Assembly (NCBI RefSeq): GCF_000340215.1
Contig: NW_006921559.1
Coordinates: forward strand, 1 to 64,000
Origin: Pseudocercospora fijiensis CIRAD86
Taxonomy: Eukaryota > Ascomycota > Dothideomycetes > Mycosphaerellales > Mycosphaerellaceae
DNA length: 64,000 nt
Reading direction: 5' to 3'
In this document: piece by piece, positions 21,637 to 31,999 of the stretch
Position numbering within the stretch: position 1 is the stretch's first letter
Layout: each line of letters opens with the position of its first letter
Program-made: the position numbers and the translations under genes
Notes under the pieces: generated by a model
Seen by the model: only the letters and a program-made list of their open reading frames with translations
Told to the model about the DNA's origin: nothing
The model's database searches: none

Positions 21637-22860
21637 CCTTATCCTTACTATAACTACCGAGACGTACAAATTCTTCCTCGAATATAGCGATATAACGTAA
21701 AAACTAGTCGATAGCGTAGTTAGTCTAATAAGCGATAATTATTAGTAGATCTCCCTTGTTCTAGTTCTCGAGTATTACTTTAATAGCTTATATAGAGATA
21801 TAGGTCTTACTAGTACCGGGTAGGCCTTAAATAATAGTAAGACGCGCTATTAGAATACGATAGAGCGCTTCTAGTTAGGAGGCGTCTAGAGCACTATTAG
21901 GCTTAGAAGGCTAGTACTTAACTATATTAATATTCTCGAAGCTCTCGTTAGAGTTATTAACTAGGACAGAGCTTAGATCTCGCTTCGGCTATACTTTAAT
22001 ATACTTAGGCGCCGAAATGTAAGGCTATATACTAACGAGGTGCTCTAATAAGGGGAAACCCTCGCGTATTATACGCTAAAGGCTAAGCAAGGTATACCGA
22101 TTAGCTTCGAAAAGTCCGCTACGGTCCTCTACTATAAGATATTCTATAGTAGGATCTAGCTCTAACTCCTCGGGACGGGTAAAGGCGAGATTAGGCTTAG
22201 GTAGATTCTACTAAAGTCCCTCTAGTAGTCGAGCGGTAATAGTAGCGATAATAGCGCGAGATACGAACTTATTATTTATTAGTATAAGAACGACTAAGCT
22301 ACCGGCGATAAGGCGCTTTAACTGTTCCTATAGAACTTTCTTACTAGTACGGAGGAGACTAAAAGTAACGCGGACGGCGAAGCTATATATAGACAAAGTC
22401 GCGCCGCAGATATAAACCTACTTAGGTTAGTATATAACGGGCGGCGCGTTAAAGGGATAAAGGCGAGACTAACCTTCGTATAGATACCGACTTTGCTATT
22501 AAATACGTCCTTAGCGGTATATAGAGTATAGCGAGTTATTAAGACTACTTCGCGAAGGCTGTAGAGGGTATCTTCGCGGTTCCTATAGAACTTTCTTACT
22601 AGTACGGAGGAGACTAAAAGTAACGCGGACGGCGAAGCTATATATAGACAAAGTCGCGCTATAGATATAAACCTACTTAGGTTAGTATATAACGGGCGGC
22701 GCGTTAAAGGGGTAAAGGCGAGACTAACCTTAGTATAGATACCGACTTTACTATTAAATGCGTCCTTAGCGGCATATAGAGTATAGCGAGTTATTAAGAC
22801 TACTTCGCGAAGGCCGCAGAGGGCATCTTCGCGGTATAGCTTATAGAGAGTACTCTAAGA
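21637..22860 (-). pseudogene. UPF1/ZNFX1-like SF1 helicase fragment, unit copy 1
   Basis: Read on the minus strand, a prefix domain (RVTFSLLRTSKKVLxEQxKRLIAGSLVVL) leads to FTRPEELELDPTIEYLIVED. Next come FPLLEHLVSIxPYISAPKYI and then LEALYRILTARLTIIxGLPGTSKTYISIxAI at about 21780-21880. The next motif, IIIAYxTNYAIDxFLRYIA, matches the motif Ia region (ACQTNHALDxLLxHI). This order is typical of the fungal NFX1/ZNFX1-Hrr1 type SF1 RNA helicases linked to small-RNA-directed heterochromatin. The Walker A glycine reads Ser (GTSKT). All motifs after Ia (II-VI) are missing, as a 41-bp minisatellite follows, so this is a truncated relic. The prefix is internally duplicated (255 bp). Confidence 0.75.
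22324..22833. repeat. 255-bp tandem duplication (85 codons) within helicase prefix
   Basis: GTTCCTATAGAACTTTC begins copies at 22324 and 22579, exactly 255 bp apart. Each encodes the VTFSLLRTSKKVL prefix segment on the minus strand, so the insertion kept the frame. Confidence 0.9.
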
Positions 22861-23575
22861 GAATAGTTCTATAAGGGAGGCGATAAATAGTAAATAAGGC
22901 TCGTCGACGTTGCGCGCGAGGGCGAGCGTTCCTATCGCTAGTTATAGCTAATTAGCCCGCGGCCCTTACTATATCGCTAGTTATAGCTAATTAGCCTAAC
23001 GCGGGCGTAGTCGAGATACGACTAAGAATACGACTGCCTTCTTATTTAGCTCGTAATATACGTAGGCGGCCTACGAGTAGGCGCGAGAATATATTCTTTT
23101 ATACCTTCGATATTATAATATCGAATAAATAGAGAATAGTTCTATAAGGGAGGCGATAAATAGTAAATAGAGCTTGTCGACGTCGCGCGCGAGGGCGAGC
23201 GTTCCTATCGCTAGTTATAGCTAATTAGCCCGCGGCCCTTACTATATCGCTAGTTATAGCTAATTAGCCCGACGCGGGCGTAGTCGAGATACGACTTAGA
23301 ATACGACCGCCTTCTTATTTAGCTCGTAATATACGTAGGTAGCCTACGAGTAGGCGCGAGAATATATTCTTTTATACCTTCGATATTATAATATCGAATA
23401 AATAGAGAATAGTTCTATAAGGGAGGCGATAAATAGTAAATAGAGCTCGTCGACGTCGCGCGCGAGGGCGAGCGTTCCTATCGCTAGTTGTAGCTAATTA
23501 GCCCGCGGCCCTTACCGTATCGCTAGTTATAGCTAATTAGCCCGACGCCGGCGCCCTACTATACGCCCGCTATAC
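22861..23575. repeat. 273-bp tandem repeat, 2.6 copies
   Basis: GAATAGTTCTATAA starts at 22861, 23134 and 23407, an exact 273-bp period (91 codons). Each unit contains two copies of CTAGTTATAGCTAATTAG, also seen singly at about 21435, and an AATATTATAATATCGAA-type palindrome. It sits between the helicase fragment and the CCCTAA tract. Confidence 0.92.
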
Positions 23576-23576
23576 G

Positions 23577-23594
23577 CCTAACCCTAACCCTAAA
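23577..23594. repeat. Interstitial telomere-type CCCTAA tract
   Basis: CCTAACCCTAACCCTAAA is about three units of the standard fungal telomere repeat (TTAGGG on the other strand). It lies 12 bases before the junction of the two 7 kb units. Confidence 0.8.
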
Positions 23595-26425
23595 GTGCCC
23601 TATAGTAGTATACGGAGTATATAGCTAGTATAGCGGCATTTATATACCTAGCTTAAACGCTAAAGCGCCTATTTAACGATGCCTATATACTAATCCGAGT
23701 TGTTATCCTCTTCCGAATCGTTATCCTTACGTTCCCTATATACTACTCGATACGTTTAGTAGATAGTAACGAGTTAGTCGATCGTCTCCTTTATATAGCT
23801 ATAGAAAGCTTACTCTAGCCTTCCCGAACCGGTAGCTTAGAGCTAGCTATAGAGGAAGTCGGTAGTATAGGCGGTTTACTAGAGCGCGGTAGTATAGAAG
23901 CGTAGTTAAACCTAGTTAAAGAGATTAGCTAGGAGCTAGGTAGCGTATATAGTATAGAGGCTTACTATAATATTTAAACCCCGACGACTTCCTTTCTACT
24001 CTCTATCGCCCGCGCCTAACTAGTCGTAACGATTACGAGAGAGTCTATACTTTATACTAAAAGAACTACTATTATAGATTATAGTTAGTAAGTCGAATAG
24101 TATATTAAGTATTACCGACGTAGAGGCTTCTTTAACGGCGCGGATTATACGATCGAGTTAGGCGGTATTTACGTCTATATTAACGGACCTTTACGAAAGA
24201 ACTATATATATTATAAAGAGCTAGCGGTTTAACTATAAACGTATAAAGTCGACGATATACTTACTTTCGAGTATAAAGAAAGGCTAGTAAGTACGATACC
24301 CGTCTACTCCCTTAATTAGGCTTAGGCGAGTTATAGGTAGATTAGGCTAATAGAGTAGGTCCTAGTAAGTACGAACCTCTTCTTATACGCTAAAGGGAAT
24401 AGTACTCGAGGTATAGCTATCTAGCGTATTATACGCCTATATAATTTCTACTTTAAAGGCATTTAAGATATAAGCTCGGCGAAATATAGTATCTTAGATA
24501 ATAAGGGAAGTAATAGCGGCTACCTAGTCGATAGTAGACTAGAAGAATATAAGAAGCGGTAGTATTAACTAACTAAAAATAGGTTCTACTATTTAGTTAA
24601 TAGACGCGAAGAGATCCTTTAATATATTATATCCTTAGAAGAAGCCGATACTACTAAGCCGCTCTATAGACTTATAGAGTAGTTTACCTCGGATACTATA
24701 AGCCTCTTATATACCGAACTACTAGTATACTTAAGGATACTTAATATTAAGGCCGCTAGTCTTCGTAACGCTATAAGCTATCTAGTAAAGGGCGATAAGC
24801 GGAGATACTACTACGTCTTCGACTACTAGTCTAGTAGGGATATCTTCCTACGCGAGGTCGAACTAAGCGCGGTCTATATTATAATATATAGGGTTAAACT
24901 AGCGCTCGAGGGACTAATCGAGGAGTTCTTTAAGCTCTAAGGGAGTCTATACCTTTAGACGGATTTTAGTCCTATACTATATAATAACTAGTTCTATATA
25001 CCGCTAATATATATCTAAGTTTCGACGTAACCGACGTTCGATACCCTACTATAAATAATATAGTCGTAGTATAGCTACGTCGACTATAGGGTCTTAATTT
25101 ACTAGTAGCGGATCTATAATATTATAAGAGATTTTACTAACGTTACGATTGTTACCTTCTATATCTTATTTCTATCGAGCGTATACGCGATTATATACTT
25201 ACTAGAAGGATAGGGAATAATATACGAGTACTTAAGAAGGATAAGTATCGCGAAGCGTAGGAATAAGGATAGTATTAATAAAGTAAGCCTATTTACGCTT
25301 GTTTATATAATAGCGACGTTACCGGTCGATCTTCCGATTTCGATTCGCTTTAGAGAGTAGAAGGTTAGGGAAGAAGAGATACGTATTAAATCTAGAAGTA
25401 TCGAGTCTAGTCGCGATCTATATATACTTATAGCGTTCGGGTCGTATTAGAGAGCGGCCTACTAGTATATACTACTCGTAAGTAATAGTCTTTATAAAGC
25501 GAGGTGTATAGAATAACCGAATACCGGCTTTATAGGTCGTAAGTAAGGTTATAAGGAGGAGAAGTGCGTTAATATCCTAGTATCGAGTAATATAAAATAG
25601 CTAATTAGTAGATATAAGGTACGACTTCTCGAGTAATAGGACTATAGAAGGTACCCCGTTAACCTATCTAGTAAGGAGTCTATACTAGTCGACGCCTCGG
25701 AGCTACTTATATATATACGTCGGGAGCTTACTATACTCTACGACGTACGTAAGTATATCCGGGAGCTAGTAAAGTTAACTTTAGGCGAAGGTAGCGGTAG
25801 TACCCTTAGTAATAAATTCTACGAGTATAACTTTAGGCGGTATCGGCTCCTTTTCTTCCGCGTCTATATCCTAGTCTTAGGAATACTTATAAGAGTAACT
25901 ATCTATAGTAAGCGCTTAGTAAAGTACTATCCGACTATAAGGGGTCGATATAATAAGTAGGTTATCTAGTTCCTCGTCGGAATTAACCCTAGCGTCGCTA
26001 CTTAAAGGACTACTTAAATCTAATTAGATTAAACTACTAGTTACCGAAAGTACTCGCGAGCTTTCGAGCGTAATGTCGCTATTATCGTCTCGACCCTACT
26101 AACCTTATAGTAGTATAGGTCGTAGCGGTAGTAGGGGTTCTAGTAAGGTAGGGCGCGGGTTACGCCCTCTAGGATTTAGCCGAATATATAGTAGGAGCCC
26201 GCGTTATAGCTACGATAGGTAAGCTTTAGGACGAGGCCTTTATAAGCTCTCTCTTAAATTAGACCTAGTAATACTATCTCTTAATCTAGACGGGCTTCGT
26301 CTTAAGCTAGAGCTAGGAATACTATCTCTAGAATTAGACTTAGATATACTCGCGCTTACGATCGGTCGACTACGCTATACCGAGGCTAGTAGTTAATTCG
26401 TCCCGTTTCTTAAAGTAGATAACGA

Positions 26426-26697
26426 GAGGCTCTCTAAAATAGGAGGGAAGGAGAGACTTCTTCGAGAAGTCGGCGAAGTAGATTAAGTAGCGGACTTCGA
26501 AGCTAGTAATAGGGGAGAATAAGCTACGCTTACTTAGAAGTCTAGCTTAGGCGGCGTTATAGGTAACGAGGGGCTCTCTAGAATAGGAGGGAAGGAGAGA
26601 CTTCTTCGAGGAGTTAGCGAAGTAGGTTAAGTAGCAGACTTCGAAGCTAGTAATAGGGAAAAATAAGCTACGCTTCCTTAGGAGTTAGGCTTAGGCG
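26426..26697. repeat. 144-bp tandem duplication (48 codons), unit copy 2
   Basis: Counterpart of 19431-19702, same 144-bp period. Confidence 0.85.
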
Positions 26698-27065
26698 GCG
26701 TCGCTAGTATAGAAGCTAGCGGGGAAGGCGTCGCTAGTATAGAAGCTAGCTAGGAAGGCGTCGCTAGTATAGAAGCTAGCGTAGGAGGTATCGCTAGTAT
26801 AGAAGCTAGCTAGGGAGGTATCGCTAGTATAGAAGCTAGCTAGGGAGGTATCGCTAGTATAGAAGCTAGCTAGGGAGGTATCGCTAGTATAGAAGCTAGC
26901 GCGGGAGGTATCGCTAGTATAGAAGCTAGCGCGGGAGGTATCGCTAGTATAGAAGCTAGCGCGGGAGGTATCGCTAGTATAGAAGCTAGCGCGGGAGGTA
27001 TCGCTAGTATAGAAGCTAGCGCGGGAGGTATCGCTAGTATAGAAGCTAGCGCTAGTAGGGATTAT
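26698..27065. repeat. 30-bp minisatellite, twelve copies, coding decapeptides
   Basis: The core AGTATAGAAG recurs every 30 bp from 26706 to 27036. Compared with the homologous array in unit copy 1 it has gained, or the other has lost, three whole repeats, so the frame is kept. Confidence 0.92.
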
Positions 27066-28067
27066 ACTATAGCGGACGAAGGGGGTCTAGTAGCTATCGG
27101 AGCGGGGCGGTAAACTATTCTATATAGAGTAAAAGGACTTATATACGAAGGGAGAGTATTAGATAGGTATACTAGTTAAGTACTATCTATTTTAGGGAGA
27201 AGAGGACGTAGAGGAGCCCGCTAAATAGCTAACCGAGGCTAGTCGTAGGTAGGGATAGCCTATACGATCGATTATTAAATAATAGATATAGAAGTACTAT
27301 CCCTTAGAGTAGAGCTAGCGGCGTTAGCTCTAGTAAATTAATCGACTACCGCGATAATATCGTCGATCTCGAGCTAGTTAATATAGATAGCGAGAAGCTA
27401 TAGCCTATCTCTAGTATTTATACGCGGCGCTATCTATAAAGAGAGTAGTAGTAGTCGTAGTACTAGGAGAAGTAGCCGTCCCTAACTAGCCGAATAGTAC
27501 TAACTCTAAAGTATTTAACTACCTACTACGCCTATTTAGCTACGAAGTAGAGGGTTAATATAGGGGATAGGTTAGATAGCCGAGGAGGTAGACGATATAG
27601 CGGCTAGATATAGTTATAGTATAGACGAAGAAGATACTACGCCTAGGTCTTACTCGGCTTACTATACTTTCTTCTAGGCTCGTTATAGAGCCGTACTCGC
27701 TAACTTCCTCGTAGTACGTTCGGCCTTCTTCTTCCGCTCTTCCTCTTTAGTACCGAGTAGCTTACGCTATCCTTTAGGCGGCATCGTATTAATTCCGTTA
27801 ATAGCGGAGGGTAAAGCTTATATATAAGCCGCGCTAATAAGTATAGAATTCGAGGAGGTAGTAGTTCTATCTCGCGGAAACTACTAATACTAGAAAGGGC
27901 TACCCCTTTCTAGCGATATATTTTATATATAAGAGAGTAAGGAATAGTAGCGTAGTGTATTTTATATATAAAGCAGTATATATAAGCAGGTTCGTATACT
28001 ACCTACGGCCTTCTTATAGACGTTATAAAACCTAAAGTCTAGTAATTAAAGGATACCGTAAACAACT

Positions 28068-28121
28068 TAAAACTTTAGGTACGTACTTAAAACTAGGCGT
28101 TTTAGGTACGTACTAAAAGTT
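28068..28121. repeat. Hairpin family A copy, unit 2
   Basis: Counterpart of the 20983-21036 hairpin with one arm base changed (GTACTTAAAAC in place of GTACCTAAAAC). Confidence 0.8.
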
Positions 28122-28599
28122 TTAAGTTGTTCCTCTATCGGACCGTAGGATAAGTAAACCTAAAGAGTATTACTAGTAGGTCTATTATTAAAGGTAAAAG
28201 TCCTTACTAGGCGATAGGCGGAGTAATACGAGATACGGGGTAAGGTTCGTAGTAGCCTTCTATAATAGCGAAGAAAGGCTATTTAATTAGATAGTTAGCT
28301 AGGTTCTAATAATGTTTAATTAATATCGGGCAGATAGGTTAGCTAGATTTCGGGAAAGGGTACCTCGTATACTTAATATAAGACTAAAAGTATAGCTAAG
28401 AAGATAGGTAAATCCCTACTTACGGAACCGGAGGGTAAGGGATAGGGGAATACGTACCTCGTATATTTCTTAACCGGAAGCGCTCCGTCGCGTTCTAACG
28501 AAGCGAGAGCCGTATCGCTAGTTATAGCTAATTAGCTAAACGCGGGCGCGGTCGAGATACGACTTAGAATACGAACGCCTTCTTACTTTAATATTTCTT

Positions 28600-28675
28600 A
28601 AGCGCTTCGTCGTATCCTAGCGAAGCGGCTTACTAACTAGAAGCGCTTCGTCGTATCCTAACGAAGCGGCTTAAC
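28600..28675. repeat. 41-bp tandem repeat, two copies
   Basis: Counterpart of 21515-21636 with one repeat fewer (starts 28600 and 28641). Confidence 0.88.
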
Positions 28676-29904
28676 GATATCCTTATCCTTACTACGACTA
28701 CCGAGACGTATAAATTCTTCCTCGAATATAGCGATATAACGTAAAAACTAGTCGATAGCGTAGTTAGTCTAATAAGCGATAATTATTAGTAGATCTCCCT
28801 TATTCTAGTTCTCGAGCATTACTTTAATAGCTTATATAGAGACATAGGTCTTACTAGTACCGGGTAGGCCTTAAATAATAGCAAGACGCGCCGTTAGAAT
28901 ACGACGGAGCGCTTCTAGTTAGAAGGCGTCTAGAGTACTATTAGGCTTAGAAGGCTAGTACTTAACTATATTAATATTCTCGAAGCTCTCGTTAGAGTTA
29001 TTAACTAGGATAGAGCTTAGATCTCGCTTCGGCTATACTTTAAAATACTTAGGCGCCGAAATATAAGGCTATATACTAACGAGGTACTCTAATAAAGGGA
29101 AACCCTCGCGTATTATACGCTAAAGGCTAAGCAAGGTATACCGATTAGCTTCGAAAAGTCCGCTATAGTCCTCTACTATAAGATATTCTATAGTAGGATC
29201 TAGCTCTAACTCCTCGGGACGGGCAAAGGCGAGATTAAGCTTAGGTAGATTCTACTAAAGTCCCTTTAGTAGTCGAGCGGCAATAGTAGCGATAATAGCG
29301 CGAGATACGAACTTATTATTTATTAGTATAAGAACGACTAAGCTACCGGCGATAAGGCGCTTTAACTATTCCTATAGAACTTTCTTACTAGTACGGAGGA
29401 GACTAAAAGTAACGCAGACGGCGAAGCTATATATAGACAAAGTCGCGCCGTAGATATAAACCTACTTAGGTTAGTATATAATAGGCGGCGCGTTAAAGGG
29501 ATAAAGGCGAGACTAACCTTCGTATAGATACCGACTTTGCTATTAAATGCGTCCTTAGCGGTATATAGAGTATAGCGAGTTATTAAGACTACTTCGCGAA
29601 GGCCGCGGAGGGTATCTTCGCGGTTCCTATAGAACTTTCTTACTAGTATAGAAGAGACTAAAAGTAACGTAGACGGCGAAGCTATATATAGACAAAGTCG
29701 CGCCGTAGATATAAATCTACTTAGGTTAGTATATAACGGGCAGCGCGTTAAAGGGGTAAAGGCGAGACTTACCTTAGTATAGATACCGACTTTACTATTA
29801 AATACGTCCTTAGCGGTATATAGAGTATAGCGAGTTATTAAGACTACTTCGCGAAGGCCGCGGAGGGTATCTTCGCGATATAGCTTATAGAGAGTACTCT
29901 AAGA
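28676..29904 (-). pseudogene. UPF1/ZNFX1-like SF1 helicase fragment, unit copy 2
   Basis: This is a second copy of the truncated helicase with the same end point, the same Gly-to-Ser change in Walker A (about 28844-28872) and the same 255-bp internal duplication. The shared truncation shows the break predates the unit duplication. Confidence 0.75.
29368..29877. repeat. 255-bp tandem duplication, unit copy 2
   Basis: Starts at 29368 and 29623, again 255 bp apart. It corresponds to 22324-22833. Confidence 0.9.
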
Positions 29905-30619
29905 GAATAGTTCTATAAGGGAGGCGATAAATAGTAAATAGAGCTAGTCGACGTCGCGCGCGAGGGCGAGCGTTCCTATCGCTAGTTATAGCTAATTAGC
30001 CCGCAGCCCTTACTATATCGCTAGTTATAGCTAATTAGCCCGACGTAGGCGTAGTCGAGATACGACTAAGAATGCGACCGCCTTCTTATTTAGCTCGTAA
30101 TATACGTAGGTAGCCTACGAGTAGGCGCGAGAATATATTCTTTTATACCTTCGATATTATAATATCGAATAAATAGAGAATAGTTCTATAAGGAAGGCGA
30201 TAAATAGTAAATAGGGCTCGTCGACGTCGCGCGCGAGGGCGAGCGTTCCTATTACTAGTTATAGCTAATTAGCTCGCGGCTCTTACTATATCGCTAGTTA
30301 TAGCTAATTAGCCCGATATAGGCATAGTCGAGATACGACTAAGAATACGACCGCCTTCTTATTTAGCTCGCAATATACGTAGGCGGCCTACGAGTAGGCG
30401 CGAGAATATATTCTTTTATATCTTCGATATTATAATATCGAATAAATAGAGAATAGTTCTATAAAGAAGGCGATAAATAGTAAATAAAGCTTATCGACGT
30501 CGTACGTAAGGGCAAGCGTTCCTATCGCTAGTTATAGCTAATTAGCCCGCGGCCCTTACCGTATCGCTAGTTATAGCTAATTAGCCCGACGCCGGCGCCC
30601 TACTATATACCCGCTATAT
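29905..30619. repeat. 273-bp tandem repeat, 2.6 copies, unit copy 2
   Basis: Starts at 29905, 30178 and 30451, the same period and same number of copies as in unit 1. Confidence 0.92.
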
Positions 30620-30620
30620 A

Positions 30621-30638
30621 CCTAACCCTAACCCTAAA
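30621..30638. repeat. Interstitial telomere-type CCCTAA tract, second
   Basis: The same CCTAACCCTAACCCTAAA at the end of unit copy 2, followed by the same GTGCCCTATAGT and then a degenerate hexamer field. Confidence 0.8.
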
Positions 30639-30650
30639 GTGCCCTATAGT

Positions 30651-30900
30651 TTAAACTCAAACTCAAACTCAAACCTAAACCTAAACGTTGTCTTAAACTT
30701 TAATCTAACCCCTAATCTAAACTTAAACTTTATCTCTAATTTCGCCTTAAACTCGAACTCGAATACAAACCGTATCTCTAACTTAAATTTTATAGTTTAC
30801 TCTATAATATCTTACTCCCGTATAGTTTACTCTATAATAGTTTGCTATATTTTACTCCCTTATTGCTTTTACCCTTATAGTTCTCTCTAATACTTCTCTA
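30651..30900. repeat. Degenerate hexanucleotide field
   Basis: The sequence starts with AAACTC repeats, then AAACCT repeats, then increasingly diverged six-base variants (CTAATCTAAACTTAAAC), and fades by about 30.8 kb. Translated it gives an Asn/Leu/Ser-rich 83-residue frame, which is most simply a repeat artefact and not a gene. The hexamer periodicity next to CCCTAA suggests decayed telomere-like sequence. Confidence 0.65.
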
Positions 30901-30944
30901 CTTCCGATAATCCTAACTCGCCTTATAGGTCCCTATTATATATA

Positions 30945-31840
30945 CTTACCTATTTACTAGATAGTTAAACCCTTAGGCGACTATCGTATATACTAACCTA
31001 TTCGCTATATAGCGAAATATATAGGCTATTATCTTATACGACGACTATTTTGCTATATAGTAAAGCTATAGATTATTATCTTATATACTAGCCTATCTAC
31101 TAGACGGCAAAACATCCGAGATAGCGTATCGTATATCGACCTATTAGCTAGATAGTAAAATCTATACGCTACTATCTTATATATCGACCTGTTTACTAGA
31201 TAGCGAATTAAAAGTAGTATTATATTATACGCTAACCCGTTTACTAGACGGTAAAATCTATGCGCTACTATCTTATATAATAACCTCTTTACCGGATAGT
31301 AAAACCTATATACTACTATCTTATATACCGACCTCTTTACTAGACGGTAAATTAAATATACTACTATTTTATATACCGACCCGTTTACTAGACGGTAAAA
31401 TCTATACGCTACTATCTTATATAATAACCTCTTTACCGAATAGCAAAACCTATACGCTGCTACCTTGTATACTAACCTCTTTACTAGACGGCAAATTAAA
31501 TGTACTACTATTTTATATACCGACCTGTTTACTAGACGGCAAAATCTATAGGTAGCTATCTTATATACCGACCTCTTTGCTAGATAGTAAAATCTATAGG
31601 TATTATCTTATATAGCGACCCGTTTACTAGACGGCAAAATCTATAGGCAGCTATCTTATATACCGACCTCTTTACTAGATAGCAAAATCTACGCGCTACT
31701 ATTTTATATACCGACCGGTTTACTAGACGGCAAAATCTATAGGTAGCTATCTTATATACCGACCTCTTTACTAGATAACAAAATCTATAAGCTATTATAT
31801 CGTATACTAATATCTTTAACTAATAGTAAAATATCTAGGC
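30945..31840. repeat. 48-bp satellite built on palindrome B
   Basis: About nineteen copies of a unit containing TTTACTAGACGGCAAAAT, then CTATAxGxTxxTATCTTATA and TACCGACC, recur every 46-50 bp (for example at 31194, 31242, 31290, 31338, 31386). The GTTTACTAGACGGCAAAAT part is a diverged form of the palindrome found in the introns at 34-61 kb. Confidence 0.85.
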
Positions 31841-31999
31841 TATAATAGTATACAAATCACTTTATATAGGATTATATAAACATTATTACGTATCTATAGT
31901 AACTAACCTTTATACGTCCGACTACTAATATATATATATATATACTCTATTATACTATAAGCACCGTAACCTATACTAGACCGCTTCGCTTCGTATATT
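31841..31999. other. Short intergenic stretch with TA repeat
   Basis: A run of TA dinucleotides at about 31928-31946. No gene seen. Confidence 0.5.

Larger units (their letters stand above)
16612..23606. repeat. Subtelomere-like 7 kb unit, copy 1
   Basis: The unit is repeated head to tail at 23607-30650. It starts at AGTATACGGAGTATATAG and ends with a 273-bp tandem array, a CCCTAA tract and GTGCCCTATAGT. Within it lie, all on the minus strand, a Pro/Ser-rich gene and an SF1 helicase fragment. Organisation (repeated helicase-coding units separated by short telomeric repeats, with internal minisatellites) resembles Saccharomyces Y' elements. That analogy is inference. Confidence 0.9.
23645..27784 (-). 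pseudogene. Basic, Pro/Ser-rich repeat protein gene, unit copy 2
   Basis: This is the same gene as at 16650-20699, with the ATG at 27784-27782 and the same MPPKG opening. It has twelve decapeptides instead of nine and two 48-residue repeats. Most stops are shared with copy 1, so much of the damage probably predates the duplication or arose in concert. Additional transitions are private to each copy. Function unknown. Confidence 0.5.
23607..30650. repeat. Subtelomere-like 7 kb unit, copy 2
   Basis: It begins immediately after the last base of copy 1 with no spacer. It differs from copy 1 mainly by transitions, by copy number of the decapeptide array (12 against 9) and of the 41-bp repeat (2 against 3). 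It ends with the same CCCTAA tract at 30621-30638. The sequence beyond 30650 is unrelated to the sequence before 16612. Confidence 0.9.

Noticed and set aside
30639..30890. 83-codon open frame rich in Asn, Leu and Ser
   Set aside because: It is a translation of degenerate hexamer repeats next to a CCCTAA tract, with no other sign of coding.
30945..31840. 48-bp repeat considered as a CRISPR array
   Set aside because: The spacers are not unique, the whole unit repeats, and the sequence is eukaryotic and RIPed.
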